DNA of 32,342 nucleotides from an uncultured Alistipes sp. (GTDB lineage Bacteria > Bacteroidota > Bacteroidia > Bacteroidales > Rikenellaceae). The stretch covers positions 1 through 32,342 of the forward strand of contig CANPHE010000028.1 in assembly GCA_947573795.1 (NCBI GenBank), read 5' to 3'. The notes under the pieces were generated by a model. It was not told where the DNA came from, ran no database searches, and worked only from the letters and a program-made list of their open reading frames with translations. A program made the translations under genes and the position numbers. This document shows, in pieces, positions 23,998 to 31,655 of this stretch (the first letter of the stretch is position 1; every line of letters begins with the position of its first letter).

Positions 23998-24047
23998 TGC
24001 GGTCTTGCGGACCGTGCAGTTCGCCGCCACCTCCGGCGGCGGACTAC
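23998..24047. repeat. Dispersed 50-base repeat, second copy
   Basis: Same orientation as the copy at 23114-23163, with GGACCGTGCAGTTCGCCGCC followed by ACCTCCGGCGGCGGAC. The first hairpin is less perfect here (GCGGTCTTGCGGACCG). Confidence 0.6.
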
Positions 24048-24096
24048 CTCTCGCCGAAGATTCGGGTTTTATGATTAACGATGTTTCCTGCGAACT

Positions 24097-24154
24097 GCAA
24101 GGCTCTGCCTTGCCATCTTCGGCGGCTCGCACCAAGGCCCAGCCGCCGAAGATG
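24097..24154. repeat. Two abutting perfect hairpins
   Basis: GCAAGGC-TCT-GCCTTGC (24097-24113) is followed at once by a 14-bp perfect inverted repeat (24114-24127 with 24141-24154) around a 13-base loop. Neither has a T-run. Their role is unknown. Confidence 0.7.
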
Positions 24155-24171
24155 AGCAAACCATAAAGAAT

Positions 24172-24194
24172 AAAGCGATCCGAAAGATCGTTTT
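24172..24194. terminator. Bidirectional terminator-like hairpin
   Basis: AAAGCGATC (24172-24180) pairs over 9 bp with GATCGTTTT (24186-24194), counting one G:T pair, with a 5-base loop. It lies beyond the stronger hairpin that follows the coiled-coil protein gene and may back it up. Confidence 0.5.
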
Positions 24195-24232
24195 TGCGGC
24201 ATGCGGCACCAAGAGCCGCGTACCAAACAATG

Positions 24233-24260
24233 CGCCCCGGAGCTTGAGGCATCCGGGGCG
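24233..24260 (-). terminator. Terminator after the coiled-coil membrane protein gene
   Basis: A perfect 9-bp stem (24233-24241 with 24252-24260) lies 22 bases after the stop codon on the minus strand and is followed there by CATTGTTTGG, a modest T-rich stretch. Confidence 0.65.
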
Positions 24261-24282
24261 GCATGTTATGCAGCTAAGGCGG

Positions 24283-25218
24283 TTATTTCATCACTGTCTG
24301 CGTCTGGCCGATCAGGCGGCCTTCGCAGTAGAGTTCGATGCGGTAGGTGCCGGCCGAGAATCCGCGGCTGTTGAAGTAGATACCCACTTCGAGGTCCTGG
24401 TTCTGGTAGTCGATTTCACGCATGGCCGAATAGGTGAGGCGTTCGCCCTCGAATTCGAAGGTCGGCATCGCTTCGGTGGTCAGCACGTAGCCGTCGGGCG
24501 AAGTGATACGCAGGTAGACGGCCTTGTCGCCCGGCACGGCCAGTTCGTTGGCCGACAGCACGAAGTCGACCCGCAGGCGTGCGGCGTTCTTGATGCGCGA
24601 CACGGGTTTGCCCCGTTCGTTGAGCGACGCCATGCGGATATCGCGGGCGCGCAGCACCGAACCTACCTTGACTTTGTTGTCCAGTTCGGCGGCCTTCTCC
24701 TCGGCCATTTCGGCGCGCAGCCGGGCCGAAGATATCTCTTTGCGGTAGGAGACGTTTTCGCTGATGAGCTTCTGGTTGAGCGTGTTGAGCGAGTCGATCT
24801 GACGGATGTAGCCCTTCATGATCGTGCGCAGCGTGCCGACCTCCTTTTCATACTGTTTGATCTTCGCCAGGTTCCACGAACGCTCCTTCTTGAGCCGCGT
24901 CATGAGCGAATCGGCCCGTTCGCGCTCGAAATTGAGGCTGGCCGAGATCGTGTCGTTGGTGATGGTCAGGTTCTCGTAGTCGGTCATGAGCCGTCCCAGG
25001 TCGTTCTGGATCGAATCGCGATCGGCCTGCAACAGTTCGTTGTCGCGCATCTGCTGGCGGTGGATGCTGAAATAGAGGATCGACAGCGCCACCAGAATCA
25101 CCGACAGGATGATGATGACGATGCGGTATCCGCGGATGGATTTGTCCGTCTCGGGCTGGGGGAAATAATCCTCCTCGTCGAATTCCGACGGGTCGTATCC
25201 CATTTTGCTCTCTTCCAT
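24283..25218 (-). CDS. Single-pass membrane protein with a long coiled coil, function unknown
   Basis: A 311-residue protein. An acidic cytoplasmic N-terminus (about 1-30) is followed by one transmembrane segment (about 33-53, VIIILSVILVALSILYF), a coiled-coil region with heptad-like spacing from about 55 to 185 (RDSIQNDLGRL, RLKKERSWNLAKIKQYEKE, RLRAEMAEEKAAELDNK), and a C-terminal beta-rich domain (about 195-311) ending YRIELYCEGRLIGQTQTVMK. The last part looks like an extracytoplasmic beta-sandwich. I recall similar hypothetical proteins in Bacteroidales, with no assigned role. Start 25218 suits the promoter box at 25235-25242. It appears to be transcribed alone. Confidence 0.8.
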   Translation of the reverse strand: MEESKMGYDPSEFDEEDYFPQPETDKSIRGYRIVIIILSVILVALSILYFSIHRQQMRDNELLQADRDSIQNDLGRLMTDYENLTITNDTISASLNFERERADSLMTRLKKERSWNLAKIKQYEKEVGTLRTIMKGYIRQIDSLNTLNQKLISENVSYRKEISSARLRAEMAEEKAAELDNKVKVGSVLRARDIRMASLNERGKPVSRIKNAARLRVDFVLSANELAVPGDKAVYLRITSPDGYVLTTEAMPTFEFEGERLTYSAMREIDYQNQDLEVGIYFNSRGFSAGTYRIELYCEGRLIGQTQTVMK

Positions 25219-25234
25219 AAAAGCGTATTTTTTA

Positions 25235-25242
25235 CAAAGGTA
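25235..25242 (-). promoter_or_regulatory. Promoter -7 box of the coiled-coil protein gene
   Basis: TACCTTTG on the minus strand matches TAnnTTTG; a T-rich stretch lies about 20 bases upstream. The predicted leader is only about 10 bases. Confidence 0.6.
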
Positions 25243-25362
25243 GAAAATAAAACCGAAAAAACTGCGGGTCGTGCCCCGCAACTTTGCGGTGCGCCGGTTT
25301 TTCGCCCCTATTCGGCATCGTCCGCCGGGCTTTCCGGCCGAAAAACGGCACTCCGAACAAGG

Positions 25363-26160
25363 TTACTTCGTCCGGCTCGTCAGCGGGTATTTCAGGTCTT
25401 TGTATCCCGAAATGTAGGCCTGGATACTGCCCACCTTGACCGGCGATTCGATGTAGAGCGGAATTTTGTTCGCGTCGTCCGAAATCCAGATCGTGAAGAT
25501 CGTGCCGTCGGTGAACGAAAATCCCTCGGTGGTGCCTAACTGGCATTCGAACTTCAGGGTCTTGAAGCGCCCCATGTTGCGGATTTTCTTGTTCTCGCGC
25601 CCTAAGTAGCGGTAGTGCAGCCGGCGGATCGTGTCCTGGAGAACCATTTGCAGCGTGGCGGGTTCGCCGATGCGGAAATCCTCGGCTTCGGCCGACCGCA
25701 GGTTGAAAAAGAGCGATACGGCATCCATGCTTTCGGACGTCAGGGCCATGCTTTTCGTCCGCTCGGGACGCTTGCGGCTGCTCCAGCGCGTGTGGACGAG
25801 CGAATCGCTCCAGTCGTAGCGGTAGTGGCTCTCGAACGTATAGTCGCCTTCGCGCAGGTCGGAGTCGAAGCGCACGGGGCGCAGCGTCGCCGTGTCGATA
25901 CGCACGGTGTAGGTATCTTCGAGGTTGAAAAACCACCGGTAGGTGGGCAGCGTGCGGCCCGTGCCGACGACCTTGTAGAACGTCCGCCCGTCGGAACGCT
26001 CCTCGGAGGTCTTCACCTCGACCGAGCCGACCTCGGTGTTGGGAAACATCTTCGCTTTGTAGCTCACGCGATAGAACAGTTGCTCGCCCGGGTGGTAGAG
26101 CTGAGCAACGGCCGTGGCGGCGAAGAGCACCAGGATGCAGGTCGAAAGGAGTTTTTTCAT
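25363..26160 (-). CDS. DUF3108 domain protein, exported
   Basis: A 265-residue protein with a signal peptide (MKKLLSTCILVLFAATAVAQ). The remaining part is a predicted beta-barrel-like lipocalin-type fold typical of DUF3108: YHPGEQLFYRVSYKAKMFPN at the start, TFYKVVGTGRT, DTYTVRIDTATLRPVRFDS, and IPLYIESPVKVGSIQAYI near the end. The family is periplasmic or outer-membrane associated with no established function. The start at 26160 gives a clean signal peptide; frames upstream are not needed. It begins 43 bases after recG and probably shares its transcript. Confidence 0.82.
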   Translation of the reverse strand: MKKLLSTCILVLFAATAVAQLYHPGEQLFYRVSYKAKMFPNTEVGSVEVKTSEERSDGRTFYKVVGTGRTLPTYRWFFNLEDTYTVRIDTATLRPVRFDSDLREGDYTFESHYRYDWSDSLVHTRWSSRKRPERTKSMALTSESMDAVSLFFNLRSAEAEDFRIGEPATLQMVLQDTIRRLHYRYLGRENKKIRNMGRFKTLKFECQLGTTEGFSFTDGTIFTIWISDDANKIPLYIESPVKVGSIQAYISGYKDLKYPLTSRTK

Positions 26161-26203
26161 CGGGAGCTGAGTTTTTATGAAAACGTTTTCGAAACGGTTA
26201 TTA

Positions 26204-28312
26204 TTACGATATGCGCGAAAAATCGATCTCCTCACGTCCCGAATAGCGTCGGCGCAGGGCTTGCAACCCTTCGTGGTCGGGGTGCGAGAGGGTCGGATCG
26301 GCGGCGAGAATCTCCTCGGCGGCTTCGCGCGAGCGGCTGAGTATCTGTACGTCGGCCGTAGGATTGGCTATTTTCAAATCGAATGCCATACCGCTCTGCA
26401 ACGTGCCGTTGATATCGCCCGCGCCGCGCAGTTTGAGGTCCAGTTCCGCCAGGCGGAATCCGTCGTTCGTCTCGCACATGGCTTCGAGCCGCGCCCGCGA
26501 CTCGCGCGAGAGTTTTTCACCCGACATGAGGATGCAATAGGATTGTTCGCCGCCGCGGCCCACGCGCCCGCGCAGCTGGTGCAGCTGCGAGAGCCCGAAG
26601 CGCTCGGCCGATTCGATGACCATCACCGTGGCGTTGGGCACGTCGACACCCACCTCGATGACCGACGTGGCGACCAGAATTTGCGCTTCGCCCGACTTGA
26701 ATTGCCGCATGGACTCCTCCTTGTCGGCGGGTTTCATCTTGCCGTGGCAGATCGCCGTGACGTACTGCGGCAGCGGAAAGTCGCGCGAAATGGCTTCGTA
26801 ACCGTCCGTAAGGTCCTTGTAATCCATCGATTCCGATTCCTGGATCAGCGGGTAGACCACGTAGACCTGGCGTCCCAGGGCGATCTGCTGCCGCATGAAC
26901 CCGAAAAGTTTGAGCCGTGCGGAGTCGGTATAATGATATGTCTTGATCGGACGGCGCCCGGGGGGCAGCTCGTCGATCACCGAGACGTCCAGATCGCCGT
27001 AGAGAGTCATGGCCAGCGTCCGCGGGATGGGGGTCGCGGTCATGACGAGGATATGGGGCGGGCGGGCGTTCTTGGTCCACAGCCGTGCGCGCTGCTCGAC
27101 GCCGAAGCGGTGTTGCTCGTCGATGACGACCAGTCCCAGGTCGGCGAACTGCACGCGATCCTCGATCAGCGCATGGGTGCCGATCAGTATTTGCACCTCG
27201 CCCGAGGCGATGCCCTCCAGGGCGGTTTTCCGCTCGCGGGCCTTCGACGAGCCGGTCAGCACGGCGATCTTCACGTCCATGCCTTCGAGCATGCGGCCGA
27301 TGGTGGCGAAGTGCTGGCGCGCGAGGATCTCGGTCGGCGCCATCATGCAGGCCTGGAATCCGTTGTCCACGGCCAACAGCATCGACATAAGGGCTACGAG
27401 GGTCTTGCCGCTGCCGACGTCACCCTGCAACAGGCGGTTCATCTGATAGCCCGTCACGGTGTCCTGCCGGATTTCGCGGATCACGCGTTTCTGCGCTCCC
27501 GTCAGCGGGAAGGGCAGCTTCTCTTTATAAAAGGTGTTGAAGACCTCTCCGACCTTCGTGAACAAAAATCCGTCGTTTTTCGACAATCGTTCCGTCCGGC
27601 GCGACTGGATTCCCAATTGCACGCCCAACAGTTCTTCGAACTTGAGCCGGTATTGCGCCTGCCGCAATCCTTCGGCCGACTGCGGGAAATGGATGTTGTA
27701 GTAGGCTTCGCGCAGGGGCATCAATCCGTAGCGGTCGCGCAGGTCGGCGGGAAGGGTTTCCCGGATGCGGTCTTTGGCCAGGGCCCAGGCGTTGCAGACG
27801 ATCCGATACATACCCTTGGTGCCGAGCAGGTTCGAAATCTTCTCCGTCGAGGGGTAGATGCCCTGCATGCCGCTTTCGGGACGGCGCGAAAGGGCCTGCT
27901 CCATCGTCTCCAGTTCGGGATGGGCCATCTGGAGCTGTCCGCGGTAAAAGGCCGGGCGCCCGAAGACGAGGTATTCGCGTCCCACTTCGATGCGCTTCTC
28001 GATCCACGAGACACCCTGGAACCAGACCAGTTCGGCCTGTCCGGAGGCATCCTGCGCGTAGGCCGTGAACCGGCGCCGGCGTCCTTCGCCGGCGTAGGAG
28101 ACACCCGTGATGCGGGCGCGGAACTGCACCAGCGTAGGGCCTCCGTCGACGATCTCGGCGATGCGGTAGATGCGTGTACGGTCGATATAACGGAACGGGA
28201 AATGGTCGAGCAGATCGCCTACGGTACGGATATTCAGCTCCCGGTCGAGGAGCTTGGCGCGCGCTTCGCCCACGCCGCTGACGAACTTGATATCGCTCTT
28301 GAGGTAATCCAC
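26204..28312 (-). CDS. recG: ATP-dependent DNA helicase RecG
   Basis: A 702-residue helicase that regresses stalled replication forks and branch-migrates Holliday junctions. The N-terminal wedge domain (about 60-160) is followed by the helicase core: Walker A GDVGSGKT (297-304), DEQH box (398-401), TATPIPRTLAMT, and the QLRGRVGRG motif in the C-terminal lobe. Length is normal. The start codon is GTG; the resulting N-terminus (MDYLKSDIKFVSGVGEARAK) is typical of RecG, so it is kept. A TATATTTG promoter box ends only five bases before the GTG, implying a leaderless transcript. DUF3108 follows 43 bases downstream. Confidence 0.96.
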   Translation of the reverse strand: MDYLKSDIKFVSGVGEARAKLLDRELNIRTVGDLLDHFPFRYIDRTRIYRIAEIVDGGPTLVQFRARITGVSYAGEGRRRRFTAYAQDASGQAELVWFQGVSWIEKRIEVGREYLVFGRPAFYRGQLQMAHPELETMEQALSRRPESGMQGIYPSTEKISNLLGTKGMYRIVCNAWALAKDRIRETLPADLRDRYGLMPLREAYYNIHFPQSAEGLRQAQYRLKFEELLGVQLGIQSRRTERLSKNDGFLFTKVGEVFNTFYKEKLPFPLTGAQKRVIREIRQDTVTGYQMNRLLQGDVGSGKTLVALMSMLLAVDNGFQACMMAPTEILARQHFATIGRMLEGMDVKIAVLTGSSKARERKTALEGIASGEVQILIGTHALIEDRVQFADLGLVVIDEQHRFGVEQRARLWTKNARPPHILVMTATPIPRTLAMTLYGDLDVSVIDELPPGRRPIKTYHYTDSARLKLFGFMRQQIALGRQVYVVYPLIQESESMDYKDLTDGYEAISRDFPLPQYVTAICHGKMKPADKEESMRQFKSGEAQILVATSVIEVGVDVPNATVMVIESAERFGLSQLHQLRGRVGRGGEQSYCILMSGEKLSRESRARLEAMCETNDGFRLAELDLKLRGAGDINGTLQSGMAFDLKIANPTADVQILSRSREAAEEILAADPTLSHPDHEGLQALRRRYSGREEIDFSRIS

Positions 28313-28316
28313 AATG

Positions 28317-28324
28317 CAAATATA
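28317..28324 (-). promoter_or_regulatory. Promoter -7 box at the recG start
   Basis: TATATTTG on the minus strand fits TAnnTTTG. The predicted transcript start (about 28310-28313) coincides with the GTG start codon at 28312. Confidence 0.5.
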
Positions 28325-28393
28325 ATGAAAAGCGCAGAGTTTTTGCCTCCTGCGGTTGAAAACTGCGGCTAAGAGTCGGGGGTCTAAATAAGC

Positions 28394-28427
28394 AAAACCG
28401 CGTCCGACTTTCGTCAGACGCGGTTTT
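28394..28427 (-). terminator. Terminator after tRNA-Leu
   Basis: A nearly perfect 15-bp stem (28394-28408 with 28413-28427) with a GAAA-type loop ends in TTTT on the minus strand, starting three bases after the tRNA. Confidence 0.85.
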
Positions 28428-28430
28428 CAG

Positions 28431-28516
28431 TGCCCAGGACAAGACTCGAACTTGCACGAACGCAATTGTTCACTACCCCCTCAAAGTAGCGTGTCTACCA
28501 ATTTCACCACCTGGGC
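28431..28516 (-). tRNA. tRNA-Leu (anticodon GAG)
   Basis: The 86-base minus-strand sequence folds as a class II tRNA: acceptor stem GCCCAGG/CCTGGGC with discriminator A, D-arm containing AAATTGGTAGACAC, anticodon stem CTACT/GGTAG with the loop TTGAGGG (anticodon GAG), a long variable arm, and T-loop GTTCGAGTC. CCA is not encoded. GAG reads CUC and CUU leucine codons. Confidence 0.96.
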
Positions 28517-28546
28517 TCACGCACCCCGAACCGTGATTCGGGAGTG

Positions 28547-28577
28547 CAAATATAGATACTATTTTGCGAAACGCAAA
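28547..28577 (-). promoter_or_regulatory. Promoter of tRNA-Leu
   Basis: On the minus strand TTTG (28574-28577) is followed after exactly 19 bases by TATATTTG (28547-28554), a full match to the Bacteroidetes promoter consensus. The tRNA begins about 24 bases after the predicted start; a 6-bp hairpin CCCGAA/TTCGGG lies in the leader. Confidence 0.85.
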
Positions 28578-28660
28578 ATTTTCGGGACGAAAACTCGAAT
28601 TTTCACCGTTTATTTTCACGATTTTTCGTTCCGAACCTTCGAACAGCAGGGTAGAAGGCA

Positions 28661-28689
28661 CAAAAACGGGACGGAAAGAATCCGTCCCG
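28661..28689 (-). terminator. Terminator after the S46 peptidase gene
   Basis: A perfect 9-bp stem (28667-28675 with 28681-28689) is followed on the minus strand by TTTTTG, 29 bases after the stop codon. Confidence 0.85.
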
Positions 28690-28717
28690 CCGGCATATTC
28701 CCGCCTTGGAAATCTTC

Positions 28718-30697
28718 TCAGCGGAGTTTCATCTCGCGCAGCAGGTAATCCGCACCGCCGATGCGGTCGATGACGAACAGCACGTAACGGATATCCACAG
28801 CGATATTGCGGCAGATCTCCGGATCGAACGCGATGTCGCTCATCGTCGAACGCCACGTCCGGTCGAAGTTGATGCCCACCAACTCGCCGTCGGCGTTGAG
28901 AATCGGCGATCCGGAGTTGCCTCCCGTCGTGTGGTTCGTAGCCAGGAAGCAGACCGGCACCGTACGGCGCCCCTCGACGGTCGTCGCCCAGCGTCCGTAA
29001 TCCTTCGCGGCATAGCGGTCGCGCAACGCCTGCGGAATGTCGTAATCGTAAATCTCGGGGTTGTCCTTGGCGATGATGCCGTCGACGGTCGTGCGCGGCT
29101 TGTGATACTCGCCGTCGGCATATTCGTAGCCGCCGACCCGGCCGTAAGCTACGCGCAGCGTGAGGTTGGCATCGGGGTAGAAGGCCCGCCGGGTATCCCA
29201 CTCGCGCAAACCGCGGATATAGACCGTATACAGGTCGTTCAACCGGCCGCTGTTGAGGTTGCGCAGCGAACCGGTGCCGAGCAGCCAGCCTACGTGGTCG
29301 AGCATCCGCCGGGCACCTTTGCGCAGGGCGTCGATCGCCAGGGTATCGGTATCGTTCCACACCCCCTCGAACAGCTTCTCGCCGTAGGCCTCCGCCGAGC
29401 CGCAGGCCGCTACGCCGTCGAGGAACTCCGGCACTTGATACTGCACCGGACAGCGGCGGGCATACTCCCCGGCCAGGTAGCGGAACAGGGCGCGTTCGGT
29501 CGCCTCGCGTCGGGCGAATACCTCCTCGGCACGCGCCTCGGCCGAATAACGCGCCGGAAGGGCGGCAATGGTCTCGAACGTGATCTCGCGGGCGAAATAG
29601 GGATCGGCGATGCGGGCATATTCGTCGCGCAACTGCGCCACGACGTCGCGATAGGCGGGTTTATCGACCGCCCAGGCGTCGAAACGCTTCTCGTAGTCGG
29701 CCTTGGCCGCGCAGATTCCGCGGCGTTCGAGCCCCAGGACCTCTCCCTGCCACTTTTTCCAGGCATTGGCGATCGAGGCGTGTTTGGCCGCGTAATGGAT
29801 ACGCAGCGCGGGGTCGGACTCCTGCGCCGCACGGATGATGTCCAGCCGTCCGTCGCGGATGGCGATCTTCGCCGGATCGGAACGCTCGGCGATATAGCGC
29901 ACGGCATCCGAAAGGATATACTCCTGCGTGTTGCCCGGGAAACCGTAGATCATCGTGAAATCGCCCTCCGCAACTCCGCGGGTCGAGATCGAGAAGCTCT
30001 TTTTGGGACGGTAGGGGACATTTTCGGGCGAGTAGGCCGCCGGACGATTCTCCTTCGAGGCGTAGACGCGGAAAACCGAGAAGTCGCCCGTATGGCGGGG
30101 CCAGATCCAGTTGTCGGTGTCGCCGCCGAACTTGCCGATCGACGAGGGCGGCGCAGCCACCAGACGCACGTCGTCGAACTGTTCGTAGAGGAACAAGAAC
30201 TGCTGGTTGCCGTAGTACATCTGCTCGACGGCGGCCTTGTAGGATTCCCCTTCGGCCTCGGCCTTGCGGATGATCTCCTGGGCGGTTTCACCCGCGGCAA
30301 TGCGCTCCGTAACCTCCTCCATGCGGACCAGGAAGCGCACCCACAATTTCTCGTTAGGCAGTTCCTCGGCTCGCGACCGGGCCCAGAACCCGTCGGTCAG
30401 GTAGTCGTGTTCGACCGAAGAATGGGCCTGGATGGCACCGTAACCGCAGTGGTGGTTGGTGAGTAACAAACCCTCGTCGGAGACGATCTCGCCCGTGCAG
30501 CCGCCGTTGAACAACACGACGGCATCCTTCATCGACGCCCGGTTGACCGAATAGATATCCTCGGCCGTGAGGCGGAATCCTTTGGCGCGCATGTCGTCGA
30601 TGCGCGAAGCGATGAGGCTCGGAAGCCACATCCCCTCGTCGGCCGCGGCGGGCAGCAGCGTCGCGAGGAGCAAAAAGGTCAGCAATATACGTTTCAT
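28718..30697 (-). CDS. S46 family dipeptidyl-peptidase, DPP11 type (Asp/Glu-specific)
   Basis: A 659-residue exported serine exopeptidase that releases N-terminal dipeptides. A signal peptide covers about 1-19. The chymotrypsin-like triad is His in TNHHCGYG (82/83), Asp205 in RHTGDFS and Ser595 in GGNSGSP. Arg613 in INFDRTW lies 18 residues after the catalytic Ser, exactly the spacing of Ser655 and Arg673 in Porphyromonas gingivalis DPP11, where this Arg selects Asp or Glu at P1; DPP7 has Gly there. Total length is shorter than the roughly 720 of that enzyme. Acidic dipeptides released in the periplasm would feed amino acid fermentation. The start at 30697 gives the signal peptide directly; 135 bases upstream in frame are repeat DNA. 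Confidence 0.9.
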   Translation of the reverse strand: MKRILLTFLLLATLLPAAADEGMWLPSLIASRIDDMRAKGFRLTAEDIYSVNRASMKDAVVLFNGGCTGEIVSDEGLLLTNHHCGYGAIQAHSSVEHDYLTDGFWARSRAEELPNEKLWVRFLVRMEEVTERIAAGETAQEIIRKAEAEGESYKAAVEQMYYGNQQFLFLYEQFDDVRLVAAPPSSIGKFGGDTDNWIWPRHTGDFSVFRVYASKENRPAAYSPENVPYRPKKSFSISTRGVAEGDFTMIYGFPGNTQEYILSDAVRYIAERSDPAKIAIRDGRLDIIRAAQESDPALRIHYAAKHASIANAWKKWQGEVLGLERRGICAAKADYEKRFDAWAVDKPAYRDVVAQLRDEYARIADPYFAREITFETIAALPARYSAEARAEEVFARREATERALFRYLAGEYARRCPVQYQVPEFLDGVAACGSAEAYGEKLFEGVWNDTDTLAIDALRKGARRMLDHVGWLLGTGSLRNLNSGRLNDLYTVYIRGLREWDTRRAFYPDANLTLRVAYGRVGGYEYADGEYHKPRTTVDGIIAKDNPEIYDYDIPQALRDRYAAKDYGRWATTVEGRRTVPVCFLATNHTTGGNSGSPILNADGELVGINFDRTWRSTMSDIAFDPEICRNIAVDIRYVLFVIDRIGGADYLLREMKLR

Positions 30698-30750
30698 ATT
30701 CTTTGGATTAGCGTTGTTAGATAACGATTCCGGCCTTCCGGATTGCACCC

Positions 30751-30823
30751 TAAGCCCCCTCCGAGGAGGAGGTTGGGGGGTCAGATTTATAAACGCGGCC
30801 AGGGGCCGCGAGGCTTCGACCGG
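30751..30823 (+). repeat. Dispersed intergenic repeat, copy B
   Basis: CCCCTCCGAGGAGG is followed by GGTTGGGGGGTCAGATTTAT and the hairpin CGCGGCC-AGG-GGCCGCG (30794-30810), then AGGCTTCGACCGG. It lies between maf and the S46 peptidase gene and is in the opposite orientation to copies C and D. Confidence 0.75.
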
Positions 30824-30850
30824 CCTGGGCAAGATCGCGGCATATAACTT

Positions 30851-31444
30851 TCATTCGACGAACCGTTCCAACTCGGTGTATACTTTCTGTATGGGCAGCC
30901 CCATGACGTTGTAGAACGAACCTTCGATGCGCTCGATGGCCGCATAGCCGATCCACTCCTGAATGCCGTAGGCTCCGGCTTTGTCCAGCGGTCGATAGGT
31001 TTCGACATAATAGTCGATCTCCTCGTCCGTGAGCTTCCGGAACCACACCGACGAACGTACGTCGAAAGTATGCCGCCGCACGGCTGTACGCAGCGTAACG
31101 CCCGAGACCACCGTATGGCAGCGGCCCGACAAACGCCGGAGCATCGCCGCGGCACCTGCCGCACCGTCGGGTTTGCCCAGGACCTCGCCGTCGAGCACCA
31201 CGACCGTATCGGCCGTGAGCAGGATATCGCCGGGCTCCAACGCCGTGGGGTAGGCCTCGCTTTTGAGTTGCGAGAGGTAGGCGGGGACCTCCTCGGCGGG
31301 AAGCGACGAGGGGTAAACCTCCCGGCACTCGTATTTCGGGGCGAGGAGATAGGGGAGTCCGCAGCCGCTCATCAGCTCGCGGCGGCGCGGCGACTGCGAC
31401 GCCAAAATCAGGCGGCAGGATCGGAGTTTTTCGTGAAGGAGCAC
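30851..31444 (-). CDS. Maf family nucleotide pyrophosphatase
   Basis: A 197-residue cytoplasmic enzyme that hydrolyses non-canonical or pyrimidine nucleoside triphosphates to monophosphates. Motifs are LILASQSPRRRELM near the N-terminus, TADTVVVLDGEVLGKP near 78-93, and DKAGAYGIQEWIG near 154-166. These fit the YhdE-like subgroup acting on dTTP/UTP, though the subgroup is not certain. The start codon is GTG; the frame has no ATG nearby and an AAAATTTG box lies eight bases upstream, so a very short leader is likely. Repeat copies B and C bracket the gene in inverted orientation. Confidence 0.9.
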   Translation of the reverse strand: MLLHEKLRSCRLILASQSPRRRELMSGCGLPYLLAPKYECREVYPSSLPAEEVPAYLSQLKSEAYPTALEPGDILLTADTVVVLDGEVLGKPDGAAGAAAMLRRLSGRCHTVVSGVTLRTAVRRHTFDVRSSVWFRKLTDEEIDYYVETYRPLDKAGAYGIQEWIGYAAIERIEGSFYNVMGLPIQKVYTELERFVE

Positions 31445-31492
31445 GCAATTACAAATTTTAATGTACCATGTTTTCGGATAGCGATCGTTTCA

Positions 31493-31575
31493 TCCGACCG
31501 CTGTCGCTCGCAGCGTTCCGCTGCGTTTACAGTTCTGACCCACCCCCAAACCCCCTCCTCGGAGGGGACTTAAAG
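31493..31575 (-). repeat. Dispersed intergenic repeat, copy C
   Basis: Read on the minus strand it has CCCCTCC-GA-GGAGGGG, GGGTGGGTCAGAACTGTAAA and the hairpin CGCAGCG-GAA-CGCTGCG (31509-31525). The hairpin has the same position and size as in copies A, B and D but a different, still fully paired sequence. The remaining bases to the nitroreductase stop (31576-31655) show nothing else. Confidence 0.75.
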
Positions 31576-31655
31576 TACCGCTCATTAAGAAACGAGAATC
31601 TCGAACCGTCGGTACATATAAGTATCCAATTCGGTTTCTTACATTTTCGAGGGCA

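Noticed and set aside
24244..25539. 431-residue plus-strand open frame
   Set aside because: Mostly antisense to the coiled-coil membrane protein gene; no recognisable motifs.
26177..28372. 731-residue plus-strand open frame
   Set aside because: Shadow of recG; the recG motifs are unambiguous on the minus strand.
28706..30466. 586-residue plus-strand open frame
   Set aside because: Shadow of the S46 peptidase gene.
30740..30850. Short proline-rich peptides from the CCCCTCC-rich repeats
   Set aside because: These frames (PPPRRG, PNPLLGG) are translations of the dispersed repeat and not genes.
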